A stretch of 64,000 nt of DNA, taken from contig NC_061126.1 in NCBI RefSeq assembly GCF_905220365.1, forward strand, positions 9,238,001 to 9,302,000. Direction: 5' to 3'. Source of the stretch: Vanessa cardui (lineage: Eukaryota; Arthropoda; Insecta; Lepidoptera; Nymphalidae). A program made the position numbers and the translations under genes. The notes beneath the pieces are model-generated. The model did not search any database. It worked only from the letters and a program-made list of their open reading frames with translations, and had not been told where the DNA came from. Below, one piece after another: positions 35,666 to 47,899 of the stretch. Numbering within the stretch: position 1 is the stretch's first letter; every line of letters begins with the position of its first letter.

Positions 35666-36439
35666 TAAAAACAATAAAAATCACGTCGGTCTCTGACTAA
35701 TTATATAACTTTTTAATATTTTCAATCCTTGATCATTTACTACGAAATAAATTGTATTATATTGAATGTTGCCATTCATAAAAATATGTTAGGTACTATT
35801 AAGTATCTTTGCAAGAATACTTCCATGTACAGGTAGTACATGTTAGTATTTTCGCAGAGTGTTGCTCCCTGTAACACCTAATTCCTGTACACCTCACATG
35901 TTGAACGTAGCTCTCAAGAAGCATAATAAGGATGTTGCCCGCATTATTTTGAGTAATTTCCAGTCATGAAAGCACTATTAACCGATTTAGCCGGCGCGAT
36001 TCAGACATATGCAACTTGTTATGCCTTAAATAAATTCCCTGTACATATTATAAACATAAAGGTTTTATTTTGTTAAGAAGTGTCAGTACTTAGACTGGAT
36101 GTTTCCAAAGTTTGGGCTGTGTGTAAAAGTTTTTATGATTGCTTCGTCTCCTCTATTATTGCAACTTTTTTAATATTTTATTTCAAATATCATCAATGAC
36201 CTTTGTTTTTCAAAAGAGGTTTTATAAATGTTATTTCGAAAATTCGTTATAATGTATGCCAAGAAAAAAAAACGGTGTTAGCATTTAAATATCAAACTTA
36301 TAAATTCGTTGCAAAAAAAAAGATCCAATCTAATAATGTCCGTCGTGTTTGAATGGTTTTTATTCGATACCATTAAATGAAGTCCTGCCGTAGAGTAGGT
36401 TTTATAATGTGTAAGAGTTAGTTAATAATGCATATAGTA

Positions 36440-36560
36440 GTCACGATCGGTGTGCACGAGCGCGGGCGCAGGGCGACGCGGAAGTCGCACACACTTCCGC
36501 GTGCCGCCATCTTGGCGACTCGCGAGATTCGCCCGTCTGATCTTGCTATTGAATGTCCTA
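36440..36560. promoter_or_regulatory. Promoter-like islet: head-to-head ETS pair + YY1 motif
   Basis: CGCGGAAGT (36477-36485) and its exact reverse complement ACTTCCGCG (36493-36501) form an inverted pair 7 bases apart. Four bases later comes CGCCATCTTGG (36505-36515), the full YY1 motif. CpG-rich, with CGCGAG downstream. A 65-codon ORF spans it but is not recognised. The combination resembles TATA-less promoters, so a non-coding transcript could start here. Confidence 0.5.
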
Positions 36561-37464
36561 TCGACGTATTTAACTGTACCTACGTGCTAATAGTACAATG
36601 TCGGATGAACGTAAACGAGGTTTAACGGCTTATATAATGTATACTTAAACAAAATTAAATAATAATAAACAATAATTTTGCGACAATTTAAAAAAAGTCA
36701 TAGTTAAATATCATAGTAATATTATATACCTACATATATGTTGATAAAGAGAATAGTAGTAATTATGAATATTTGCTTTAGATTTTTCAATTTAATGTCC
36801 TGGGTTCTCATCCACTATGTCAATATTTGATTATGACACTGCATTTATTCAATGCATGTGATGGATAGAGTAATTAGCATTCTATGTTATAAATACGTTT
36901 TTGAATAGCACAAGGTGCTAAATCATCGTAATACTACGTTAGCATCAATTATCAAATTCCAATTAATTCCAATCGCTTTGTGCAATAGGTAGACTAATTT
37001 ACATGTAGCATAATACCTAATGCAATATCTATGTGAACTGTGTAGATACCCTCACCCTCTCTTTCTAATTACGGAATATGTAGTGGAACAAAAAGAGATG
37101 ACCTACATTTGGGACCGGTCGTGCGAGATCGGGTGCGCACCGTTGAGCATATTACGTGTTAGAAGATGAGGTTATATACTCAACGAATGAACTCGATTAA
37201 CGGAATATATCGATGTGAATTTTCTCGCCCTAGAACTTTTTTGCGCGATTCTCCCGATTTTGTCAACAATGCACTCGACTATGCTTGTGTAACGGTTGCA
37301 CATTTGATATAACTAACATTACGTTTAAAATATTTTTCTTTAGTTGTTTATTAACTTACAAAATGTCTATTTATTTCCTCAATAAAGGATATCAGATACA
37401 TATCTGGTATGTGTTATTCCTAAAGGATGTCAGTTGATACGTACGTAAATTTAGAATTACTAAG

Positions 37465-37990
37465 CCAGACTTCCGATTACATTAAATAAATGCAAACATT
37501 TAGTACGAAAATGTTGCAAAATTTATATTTTGTTTTTTAATTAAAAATTAGAATATTTTTTAAGGCACGTCAATTACTTTCACTGATCAATCAATTATAA
37601 AACTTGAGAAAACAATTATTTCCTAATACTTACTATATACTTGAGAAATGGAGCAAGAATCGTTTAGACAAATTTGTCTTTTCATTAAGTACATATAAAA
37701 AGTTAGAGATGATACTTTGAATATAGTAGGGCTCGCAAAGCGAAGGCGGGAGCGCAGCGGGCGCAGGCAGCGGCTACGTAACCCCTCCGCAACGGCACTC
37801 AGCACTTCCTGAAGGTGGCGCAAGCCTGCGAATGTCGGCCGCCGAGCATTTCGCGCCACTTTCGTAATTCGTTGCGTGGTGCGACCGGCCGCCTTGCCTG
37901 GCCCGCAGGAAGTAAAAGTTCGAAGGTAAGAAAGTAGGTCTCCACTGTAATTGGCAACGCGCCTGCATACTGATGTCTGCGTATAAATAG
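37465..37990. promoter_or_regulatory. Large GC-rich islet with a convergent CAGGAAGT pair
   Basis: Minus-strand CGGAAGT at 37469-37475, then a GC peak at 37735-37990 with CAGGAAGT on the minus strand (37804-37811) and on the plus strand (37906-37913). Three overlapping minus-strand ORFs (up to 141 codons) in different frames arise from the GC bias; I recognise no domain in any. Candidate enhancer or promoter. Confidence 0.45.
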
Positions 37991-37999
37991 GCTGCGAGC

Positions 38000-39910
38000 A
38001 CCTGTGTCTGTCCGCTTGCAGGACATGAAAAATTATATTTTTGTCCAATCAAGGAACACGTATTGTGTACAATGTAAAATTTAAATTCGTAACAAATTAG
38101 GTATTTAATATTAAGGAGTTCAGCTGCGCTTCGTTTTTAACATTAACGAATATATGTACTTATTGCAAAAATAGTTTACTTTAATTTGCTTAAATTACTT
38201 ATTTTAATTTGGTTATAATAATTTTCTGGAAGTTATGATGTATGTTTTTTCAATGAACTGATATTGTAATACACATAGTCAGCAAACTGATACAATTTTA
38301 TTTCTTTTGTAGTCTATCTCTAGGTATCGCTTTGTTGCGTGTTCATTCTCACATGTAACCGATTGAAACGAAGCCCTATTCTGTTAAGTAATTACATGTT
38401 AGCAGTATTGCCTGCTATTGAGAGGGCTCACACGGCACGTACGTTACGTGTGCGTATGACATAAGTTGCGTAGGCGCTCAGGCGCCGCTGACCCAATCCG
38501 TTCCATATGCTGTATAATAACCCGCAAACTGGGTCACAAAGATGCGCCGAAATTAATTGTTTACGTAACTATAACCCTTTTATTTGTTTCATTTAGTATA
38601 GAAAATAATTGTCATTGAAATATTTCTATCTCGGCGAGAGAACGACTCGTGTTGCTCTGATGAATATCAAATATTTATTTGTGTTCGAAATGTAGCCGCT
38701 AGCTGTTGCCGGTGAGGTGGTGGAAGGCTTATAATATAAATTTTATGTAGGAAGTGTCGGTCGTTGAAGAAATTGGGCGGAGCGTGCGGCAATACAGGAA
38801 GCATTGGTAACTGATGAGCTCTTACAACAGTCGGTTTACTTACTTTCAAAACTTGATGTATGATAATATAAGAACAGTAAATCTGTGAGGTAATTGGTAG
38901 AGATGGTTTTGCCGCTTTATAATACTTCATGCAGTTTAATGTGAATTTCTATGTTTGACGAATATACAATACAATGAAAAATCCTATTAGTACTTTTTCA
39001 TCCAATACAACCAAATTATACTACTCATGTATATATATGTTATATACCATTAAAAGATACGATTTTATCCGGGTGACCTTGAAAGAGCATAATGTCTATA
39101 AAACAAACAACACTATCACTTTACCTACAATAAGATGTATAGATAAGTGTTAAATAATAAATAAGTAATAATCTGCACATTGGCTATTAAAATGAAAGTA
39201 AATGAAAAGAATAACATTCATAAATCAAATTGCGAATCTAGTGCGAGTGTAGAAATTTGGTGAGTTTTAGTAATGCAGGAAGCGCTGTGGCATACCGCTA
39301 CCGACTTGAGACATACCGGAGGTCGTTGAAACAACATAGATGATGTTATAATCCTTTTTTTAAAAGCAGTATTTCCTTCTCAAAACGAAATTAAACTAAA
39401 ATAATATGCTTTTGGACTTGTATCCGGTACTTTTAATTCATATAAGTACTTTTGATGCAAATTATTATTTTTTTAAGTTAAATTTAAATTTTTATGACAA
39501 TTGTTTTTCATTAATTCTTTATCATTTAATTATTTATAGAAATGAAGTAAAGACATGACGAAAAGTTATTGTTTCCACCAAATGTTTCACAGATACGGTT
39601 CAGTTCCAATTTAAATAAATGTTTCTATTCAAAGGAAATCTTTAGTTTCTATGAAAACAAAAACCCTTTCAACGGCGTTTACTTACATTAACGATATAAC
39701 TCATCTTACAAATGATTAACATACCAATCTTAATATTTAATTTAATGTTCAGAGTTTCCAATACATGCTTAGGTAGGTGTCTTTGCCTTATAAGTTTTGA
39801 GCTATTTTAAGTTTCATCTTCAGTAATATTTTAATATTTGCTCTCAGTAAATAATTATCTTTACTGATATCCCTGCCTACTTTCCAATCATACCAATGTG
39901 TATACTATGT
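38000..39910. other. Non-coding stretch with scattered ETS-like sites
   Basis: TGGAAGT lies at 38227-38233, a TTCTCACA Su(H)-type word at 38346-38353, and TAGGAAGT at 38748-38755 in a modest GC patch (38690-38820). An 87-codon minus ORF over that patch is not recognised. Confidence 0.4.
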
Positions 39911-39919
39911 AATATTTGG

Positions 39920-40112
39920 TACTAGTTGTTGCCCGTTCGCGTTTTATGGGTTTGGTTTTCATGTGTTATTCGTAGTCAAAAAGTTAGCCTGTATCCTACC
40001 TTGGAGATCAAAGTTGTTTTATACTAAATGTCATAAATTTTGGTACAGCGGTTTGGTTATGAAAGAGCGACAGACAGACAGTGTTACTTTCACATTTACA
40101 ATATTAGTATAG
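39920..40112. repeat. Copy of the 32150-type repeat
   Basis: Begins 'actagttgttgcccgttcgc' and ends 'acaatattagtatagaaga', with 'gagcgacagacagacag' before the end, in the order typical of this family. Confidence 0.65.
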
Positions 40113-40170
40113 AAGATAAAAACTAGATTATGTGTTAACGTAAAACAAATTCAATATTTCTTGTAGTATA

Positions 40171-40510
40171 CAACAACAACAACAGCCTGTAAATTCCTAC
40201 TGCTGGGCTAAAGGCCTCCCCTCCCTTTTGAGGAGAAGGTCTGGAACATATTGTGGAATATGTTCCGGACCGCTGGACACGCTGTTCCAATGCGGGTTGA
40301 TGGAATACACATGTGGCAGAATTTCTATGAAATTTGTCACATGCAGGTTTGTTTCTTCACGATGTTTTCCTTCACCGCTGAGCACGAGATGAATTATAAA
40401 ACAAATTAAGCACATGAATCAGCGGTGCCTGGGATTGAACCCGCAATCATCGATTAAGATGCACGCGTTCCAACCACTGGGCCATCTCGACTATATTTCT
40501 GCTTATTATA
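40171..40510 (-). mobile_element. Full-length tRNA-derived SINE with target-site duplication
   Basis: On the minus strand the element has a tRNA-like head with A box TGGCCCAGTGG (40484-40474) and B box GGTTCAATCCC (40441-40431), a body shared with the fragments at 20645, 23525 and 62520, and a (TTG)n tail. An 11-base direct repeat, CTTGTAGTATA, flanks it at 40160-40170 and 40511-40521, which fits a target-site duplication. The good A and B boxes and intact duplication mark it as the youngest copy here. It is transcribed, if at all, by RNA polymerase III. Confidence 0.85.
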
Positions 40511-41009
40511 CTTGTAGTATAATAAAAAGAAATATAAAATGAAATTATGTTCCGTGTAATTGGAATATCATTCATACTTCTCCTGAGACGTCAAAAAATC
40601 GAATAGCTCCACTGATTACATGTGTGATTTTTACAAATATCTCCTCCTCAAATATTTATTCCAATTGCTTTCAAGGAATCTGCACACATACATATTTATG
40701 CAACTTTATTATGATATAAGCGTCAACGTTATCGCCTCCTTTAAGGTACGAGTAGATATAAAACTAACCTGGCCTAATGTCTTATTAATTAATATTTAAA
40801 TATGATGTTAATATAATATAATATTAAAATGTGACCACTACCATATATTACTTATTTGCGTTTTTATACAAATACATAAAAAAATATTAGAGGTCTTCTT
40901 TGAGATTCTATATAATTGTTATTTGTGCCTGCCTTGTTGGTCAAGTAGCAGTAAGATTAAATATTATTGAGTTTGTCTATTGTAAAATTCTTGTTGACAG
41001 CCTGGAGTG

Positions 41010-41040
41010 TGGAAGTTGGAAATGTGTATACTTCCATGCC
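41010..41040. promoter_or_regulatory. Inverted GGAAGT pair
   Basis: TGGAAGT at 41010-41016 and ATGGAAGT on the minus strand at 41030-41037 form a close inverted pair without a GC islet. Weak evidence for function. Confidence 0.25.
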
Positions 41041-41285
41041 TTGGAAAGCGCGTAAAGCCGAACATTTTCCGGTCGTTTCGGATTTATATTATCGAAACAT
41101 GAAAGGGAGCGAATAGAGACATACAGGTGCATGTCTCTCTTCTATTTACGCACTTGTTTGCCATAACATGTCCTGTATAGTTGGATCGGTCCCCCTTGAG
41201 ATTTTCCGCCGTGACCAAAATAGGGAAGGACCAATGATGTTTTAGTAAACAGATATGTTATTAACGCGCAAAAAGTGAAGACTAG

Positions 41286-41309
41286 AAAACGTCCTAATTG
41301 GGACGTTTT
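41286..41309. repeat. Perfect 9-bp hairpin AAAACGTCC/GGACGTTTT
   Basis: Two exact complementary 9-mers are separated by TAATTG and followed by T. It superficially looks like a bacterial terminator, but in this eukaryotic context its role is unknown. Confidence 0.5.
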
Positions 41310-41839
41310 TCTTTATTCGTTTTACGTAGTAATACATTATAATACATCATAATTACGAAGTAATACGTTTTGCGTAATTAAAACATCTAGTTATCCCTTT
41401 TACTTATTGTTTTTATCAAGCTATCCTTTTTAATTTTAACGAAATGTAAAAATAAACTAAAATAAACGGTCCCCGGCGCGGCACACTTTTAGTATGGATA
41501 TAACATATCTGTTTATTAGAATATCATTGGGTAGGACGAAATCATCATCATAACTGTTATATTTAAAAGATAAACAATACATATTGAAAGTAAAATATTA
41601 AGTTAATAATTTTATACGGTATGTGCCTATCTTGTCGTTGGAAAAAAAATATTTTGTAAAAATATTACCGGTATATTATAACGTACAGATACACGATAAT
41701 AAGGAAAGTCTTCATTATATATTTCTTACCTAACGTTTATAAGTTAGTCTCTAAATAAAAGCACCTTCATTTAAAATTATTTCAGTGGAGTAAGCCAAGC
41801 GAGCTGAAAACGGTATAGAAGTAGGAAAATGTGATTTCA

Positions 41840-41960
41840 AAGGAAAACGGAAACCGGAAGCGTGGTAAGGGTTAGACCGGAGACGACGCCCGTTTCCGGC
41901 GGAAGTGCGGCGCCAGGAAGGTGGGTAGTAGATAAATATACAGACGCCATATTGCCATTC
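41840..41960. promoter_or_regulatory. ETS + YY1-like islet
   Basis: CCGGAAG (41853), TTTCCGG overlapping CGGAAGT (41900-41906), and CGCCATATT (41945-41953) lie in a GC peak. This is the third islet that combines CGGAAGT with CGCCATNTT inside about 55 bases. Confidence 0.45.
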
Positions 41961-42032
41961 GCGAATCGATAAATCTGATCAGTTTTGCATGTTTGTTACA
42001 TACCCCTTCCGTTATTTTGTTTACTGGACATA

Positions 42033-42071
42033 AAATAAATAAAGTGGTATAATAAATAAATAAAGTGGTAT
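42033..42071. repeat. 21-bp tandem duplication
   Basis: AAATAAATAAAGTGGTAT occurs at 42033-42050 and 42054-42071, a perfect local tandem repeat with a 21-base period. Confidence 0.6.
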
Positions 42072-42099
42072 TATAATTTTCATGTAAATATAGCATATA

Positions 42100-45030
42100 G
42101 AATGTTAATAGGACCGGAAATGCGTCATCAATATTTTAAAGCGTCGAAATTATTTTTAATCTTTTCTTTAATTGTATTTGTATAGATTTTATTACAAAAG
42201 TAGGTATATATGTAAGAACATAAAAAAGTAATTACTCATGCATTGAATGAGTTATAAACAAAAATCGACATTTACTAAAATTGATAGCATGAATTAATGA
42301 ATATTTGTGAATACAATGTATTAAAAAATAATTGACATTTATGACAACAGCCTTTACTGACTTAAAGGTTTATAGGACCGAATGTGTTATTTATAAAACA
42401 GCTTAGCACGAAATAGTTGAATCAACAGATGACAATAAAACCAGTTATTAATTTCAGTAAGTATCTGGACGGATCAGTACCTCGACAAGAAAACATATTG
42501 AGATTACTTATAAATTACGTCTTATAAATAACATACAGCTTTAAATCGTTTTGTTATCGCAAAAAATATGTGAGTATTAAGTTTGAACAGGATTTGGAAA
42601 GGCGGAAAAGGAAACGAAACCGTTGCAAAGTTTCTGTTAAATCTGTAATAAAAAAAAATTATGTAATTTTAGGAATTTATATAAATTGAACAAAATGTAT
42701 AGAGATCTTTTATAACCTATTTAAGATGTAGACTCGAGAGCGTATAATCTGTACAGTACGAGGAAGGAAACGTGTTTATATTTGGTCATGTCCAGTGCGA
42801 CCGGTTATACAAGTGTTATTCCGAAAACGAGATGGCTCTGGACTTTCCGGACATGTTATTTTTACTCATTCGTCGTCTCGCTTGTGCTCATTATTCGGAG
42901 GACGACGACAGCTTTTTATTGACGGACGTTGGTGAAGGTCACACGGAACATTGGTCTAGGCTTGTTTGACAAGTAGGTAGGTACGTTTTTGGTATAACGA
43001 ACATCTTGTCTAAAGAAAAAAGTCATAATGATCATTCGTTTCAGTCATGTCATTTTTATTTTAATTAAAAAGGTATGCTGTTTTGATAATAAGCCTGTAA
43101 TTTATGTTTAACTAGCTTGTGTATCCTTAACTTTTTAATGAATAGCCATATCATTAGCCCAATAAAAAATGTGACGTAAATGGTATATCGGTTGCTAAGA
43201 ATAAAATGTTAAGCCTTATAATTAAATATAAATCTTCTGATCTACATATAAAAGTTTTAAAATTAATAGGAATTCATCTTTAGTAGCAAGATATGGATTT
43301 TTTTTTATTATTTTGAATAATGTAAACTTAGGAAGATGGACTCAGCGCTCTAACTCTGAGCCTGTAAGAAAATTTGGAACCTTACGATAAAGTTTAGTAG
43401 CATTTTTAAAAACAATTTAACGTTTTTTAAGAAGAGATAATTCACATCATTGTCATATTTATACAATACGACACGTGTCAAAAATTTAATGCTCTTGTTT
43501 GTCCATTGTTGTACTGAACGCTTAAAAAACTTAAGTTATTACATCATTATAGATAAATTAATGTATAAGTATATTTATTTTACATAATATGCAGATGATT
43601 TTTTGAATAAGTATGAAGGTTACAAGAAGTCTCAGTGACCGCTCCAGAGGTCAATGTCGCATGAATAAGATTATCAGATATTTTAAATTTTTAAGAAAGT
43701 ATTTCGACTATGAAAACGATTTAAGTTGAAACAATAAATAAACTAAAAAAATATATCGAAACTTAAATAAACGACGAAATATTTTAAATAGAATAATTTT
43801 ATCTTATATTGATGCCGGAATTGTTTCAGTGTTGAATATGTTTATTTGAACGCACAAAAACAAAATAGTGTTGTAAAAATATACAGAAAAAAATGCAATT
43901 TCCTTGTTTTGTATAATTGTAACTTTAAACAATAACATGATAATTATGATAGGAAACATAATCAGAGATAATGTAGATAAGATTATAAAAGGTATGGCAG
44001 TAGCTACAATGCGGAAATGTCTCACGACTAATGCGTTCTCTTCTATTAATTGCAAAAGGATTAAGCGTAATCCATTGCTCTTTTCGATTATTGCTTTAGA
44101 TCAAGACGTTTTTCTTACTTACAAAAACGAATTTTACCAATGTGTGTACTGATATATAATAGCAGTTTACAAAGTCAACAAGTTAACAAAGTCTTGAACT
44201 TGACCGGAGAGAAATGTGATTCATTACAATTCTCAAACAATTAACTTGTTGTTTCTTTTACTCTTTTTGTCAAGTTAGGTATGCAATTGATTCAGCAACT
44301 ACTATTATAAATATAGAAGAACCTCCTTTAAGCTTCCTCCTTTCAAATACGAGTTTACTTTCGAGGCATAAAATAAAGTGAATTACTAAGTTTGAGGTTA
44401 CAATAATAACATTTAGTAATTTATATACGTACTTTGGTATGTTTGTTGTAAATACTAAACAAATAATAAAAAAACAGTAATATCTTATGATTTCTTTTTT
44501 CGTTACATCAGAAATATATATATTTTTTATAAGAAATAAGGAGATTGTTATGTAATATTTTAGTGTTCATACTCAACTTAGATAATGGCCTATGTCGCAA
44601 CTCTTTTCGTAGTTCTACCTTTGTCGTTATTAATGTTGATATCTCATTTTTTCAGATTCATCGATTTTGTCATTGGATGACTGCGGGCTAAATATTCACT
44701 TTGTCTTGACAGGTTTTCTTCAAGCGACAAAAAAGTCAAAGATAGTTAACCGTACAGTGTTGTATGTGAACACCACGATTTGAATAAACAAGCCACGACA
44801 CTTTAGCCAGAACGACTATTGTCACGACACAGTGGGAATTCATTCTTATAAATTATTTTTTTCCCTGAGGATAAATCAATTTCTCGGTATTTTTTTTAGT
44901 ATTGTGAACTTAACGTGTACGATAAGTTATGTAAATTAAATGATATTTATGAACGGAGGATTATAACCAGAAACGAAACGGGAAATTTGAATATAAGGGT
45001 AAATTGAGTAGTTGTATATATGTAAGTGTT
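42100..45030. other. Non-coding AT-rich stretch
   Basis: Overlapping short ORFs on opposite strands (43804-44152) indicate chance. No repeats or binding-site clusters stand out apart from scattered A/T tracts. Confidence 0.4.
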
Positions 45031-45039
45031 AGGAAAGCT

Positions 45040-45165
45040 TGGTCTCGCCATGCGCGCGCGGCGTGACTCGTCGATCCAATTGGTCGAGATTGCGCATTTC
45101 CGTCGACTCGCTTCCGGCCGATAACAGCAAGTCCGTGGATCGGACTTGGCTTCGGTCAACGGACT
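45040..45165. promoter_or_regulatory. GC-rich islet with hairpin and palindrome
   Basis: Contains CCAATTGG (near 45075), CTTCCGG (near 45111), and a perfect 8-bp inverted repeat CAAGTCCG/CGGACTTG (45128-45135 and 45141-45148). Not recognised as coding despite a 70-codon minus ORF. CAGGAAGT lies on the minus strand 240 bases on (45402-45409). Confidence 0.35.
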
Positions 45166-45886
45166 CTCAGCTACTTAAAACGCTATTAAGAGTAAAGTTA
45201 GCTCTCGACTAGATGCTCTCAACCTGACAAGTGACTTCGCTTCTAATAAGTGAGGCGTTTTATATCGGCACTCATTAGTAAAGTCCACTACATGATATCT
45301 AATATTTGTTTTACCTTTATTTTATTTTGCATTAATGTTACGAATGATAAGTTAGCTTTTAACGTAATCAATATTGGTTTTAGTTTATTTGCTAGAATGT
45401 TACTTCCTGCCTATACTACTGGCAAGTTTTTGTTTCACTTCACTTTACGTATTACTTAAACAATTGTTGAAGATATATAAGACCGTTTATTACAATATGT
45501 ACGTCTGTGTGATCGTTGACATTAAAGCAGCAATTTAAATTACATCATATATCATCTTTGAAATGAAGGTTTTACAATTCAATTTATATTACATTAAATT
45601 TAATGCAATTTTATCTAGTGTTTAATATTGAATTTTTGATATTTTATAGATAAATTATAAAGTTGTATTTTTCTATAGTTTCTAGTGTTATAATATTTAT
45701 AACGCTATAAAAGTAACTGATAATAACGACAACGTGATATATAATGTACATATATACATTTTAAAGTGAAGTGAAGCGAAGACATTGCAAAATGACTTCA
45801 CTGCGCAACATTGAGACGGTCCGTTAATAAGCGTAGAGGGACCAAAATATTTGATAATTACAGAGACATAGTTAATTCTGTTTATA

Positions 45887-46075
45887 GAGAACTAGTTATT
45901 GCCCGCGGCTTCACTCCCTTTTTAGTGGAATGGTTGTCATGTGTTAGACGAAAAACGTAGCCTATGTCCTTCCTTGAAATAAGGTTTGATTCAAACCAAA
46001 TTTTATCAAATTGGGTTAAATGGTTTGGTCGTGAAACTTTCACATTTATAATATTAATATAGATGAATGGTTTAT
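45887..46075. repeat. Copy of the 32150-type repeat
   Basis: Begins 'gaactagttattgcccgcgg' and includes 'gtagcctatgtccttcc' and 'cacatttataatattaatat' in the family's order. Confidence 0.6.
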
Positions 46076-47460
46076 GAATTGATTCACTTCTAACATAGTA
46101 ATGCATATTTTAAAATAAAATATATGTTGTTTATATCTCTTTATATCCTAATATAATTCTTCTGCACTTGTGGGTCACTAAGAAACTATGCAATAGTGAA
46201 CTATACAAACTAACTAATATAATTAACTATACTATATAATAATGAACCATTTCTTATATAGGTAGGTTGATGTTTTAAATTCGAGCTCGAAGTTGGCCCT
46301 GCAAACGCCTTATCTTTACAAGATTTAAAAAAAATATCCGTACGAAATCAGTACGGTGGACGGGTGTCGAGATAATAAAATAGTAACCAATATACTTAAA
46401 TCGAATTATGCAAAAATATTTGCATTATTATGTTTTATAATATATGGTAAACATCATCAAATGTATCGATATCAACACATTACCATATGATGCACGAGCT
46501 TTAAAGCTTAGAACAACTAAAAAAACTCTTGATGATAAAAAAAGAAAATTCATTTTGCTGTTGTTTGTTGTCCTTGTCCTTTTCAAGGAAGATCCGGGGC
46601 CAGGTGATTCAATACAAAAGGTCAGACAATTCCGACTTATCATTGGAACGTGACATTCTTTGTAACCTTTTATCATATACACTTTAATATGATAAAAAAA
46701 AATAGGAAGTGCGTTTGTTTGTTTTGTAATATTCGTTACGTTCTTTATGAATATTAGTAATATCTACACAGTGGTAATAAAAATCAAACTAGATATCAAT
46801 GCTTATTTCTATATAATATACATTGTTTATCAGTTTATCAAAAATATATCACTGTTTTGATAGGTACTTGATAGCGAATTATAAAGAGAAAACGAAATAT
46901 ACCACCTATCTAAGCAAAAATGAAATAATAGGAAGAAAAATACCGAACTACGTTTGAAACATGTTCAAGACAAACAGGAAAATGAATAATTTCACACTTA
47001 GATGTTATTTCTGGTGAGCAACACTAATGATAACTTGGTAGTTAAATAATGATTCTTTTGTCATGTACATAATGTATTAGTAATATTTATATTTAAGAAG
47101 TAAAGCTATTTATAGTACATAGAAAAAACTTGTATATTTTTTATTTTCGTCGAGCCACCTGACTGCAAATGGAATTACCCTCATAAAAATACATATATCA
47201 TGGAAAAAATCTACTACGGGCTCACTCCCGTTACAACCGTTACTGTTTGACGTAATTCGATTCGATTAAAGTCCATTAAAAATATCCGCATTAAAAGTGC
47301 AAAAACAGATATACGAAAATCACGTATGTAATTTTTTATAAAGTAATTACGTCATACTAATTTTCAATGTACATTTTAGTGTTTCTTCATATGCTCTTAA
47401 TGTCGGGTGCTTTATATATCTTAAAACTTTTTTGAGCAATACAGTATTTCAAGATTTTAA
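46076..47460. other. Non-coding stretch
   Basis: TAGGAAGT lies at 46703-46710. Short ORFs on both strands (46428-46682) overlap one another and are unrecognised. Confidence 0.35.
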
Positions 47461-47464
47461 CTGA

Positions 47465-47655
47465 ATCTATACTAATATTACAAAATGTGAAAGCAACTCT
47501 ATCTTTCTGTCAGTCTTTCACTACCAAACCAATGAACCGAATTTGATGAAATTGTTATGAAGCGGACTCCAAGAAAGGACATAGACTACTTTTTTTGCCT
47601 AACACGCGACAACACACTCTTAAAACACGAGCGAAGCAAGTAGCAATTAGTATAA
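47465..47655. repeat. Reversed copy of the 32150-type repeat
   Basis: Reads 'ctatactaatattacaaaat' at the start and 'cgagcgaagcaagtagc' near the end, the reverse of the other copies. Confidence 0.6.
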
Positions 47656-47769
47656 AATAGGTATATTTCAAATATTTACTAAGTAGATATTATGAAAGTG
47701 TGAGACTTGCATTATAAGTATAATTGATTGCTACAAACTGGTCACCCTACATAAAGGAAATAGCTGAGA

Positions 47770-47880
47770 GTGTCGAGGCGCGATCGCAAGCGGAGCGGAA
47801 GTTGCGGCCGTTCCCACGGACACTCATCCGTTACTTCACCTCGTCTCCTGCGAGCCTGATACTTCTTGTTCGCTTTCTTA
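47770..47880. promoter_or_regulatory. ETS + Su(H) islet
   Basis: AGCGGAAGT (CGGAAGT at 47796-47802) is followed eight bases later by TTCCCACG (47811-47818), the reverse of the Su(H) site CGTGGGAA. CpG-rich. Overlapping ORFs of 61-73 codons on both strands are unrecognised. Confidence 0.45.
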
Positions 47881-47899
47881 CACAATTCGCGGATATTCG

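Noticed and set aside
37623..38052. Minus ORFs of up to 141 codons in the 37.7-kb GC islet
   Set aside because: Three ORFs in different frames overlap, as expected where GC content reduces stop codons. No domain recognised; kept as a regulatory islet.
41286..41309. Rho-independent terminator
   Set aside because: The hairpin and T run look like one, but the locus is eukaryotic with spliced genes, so the reading is not applicable.
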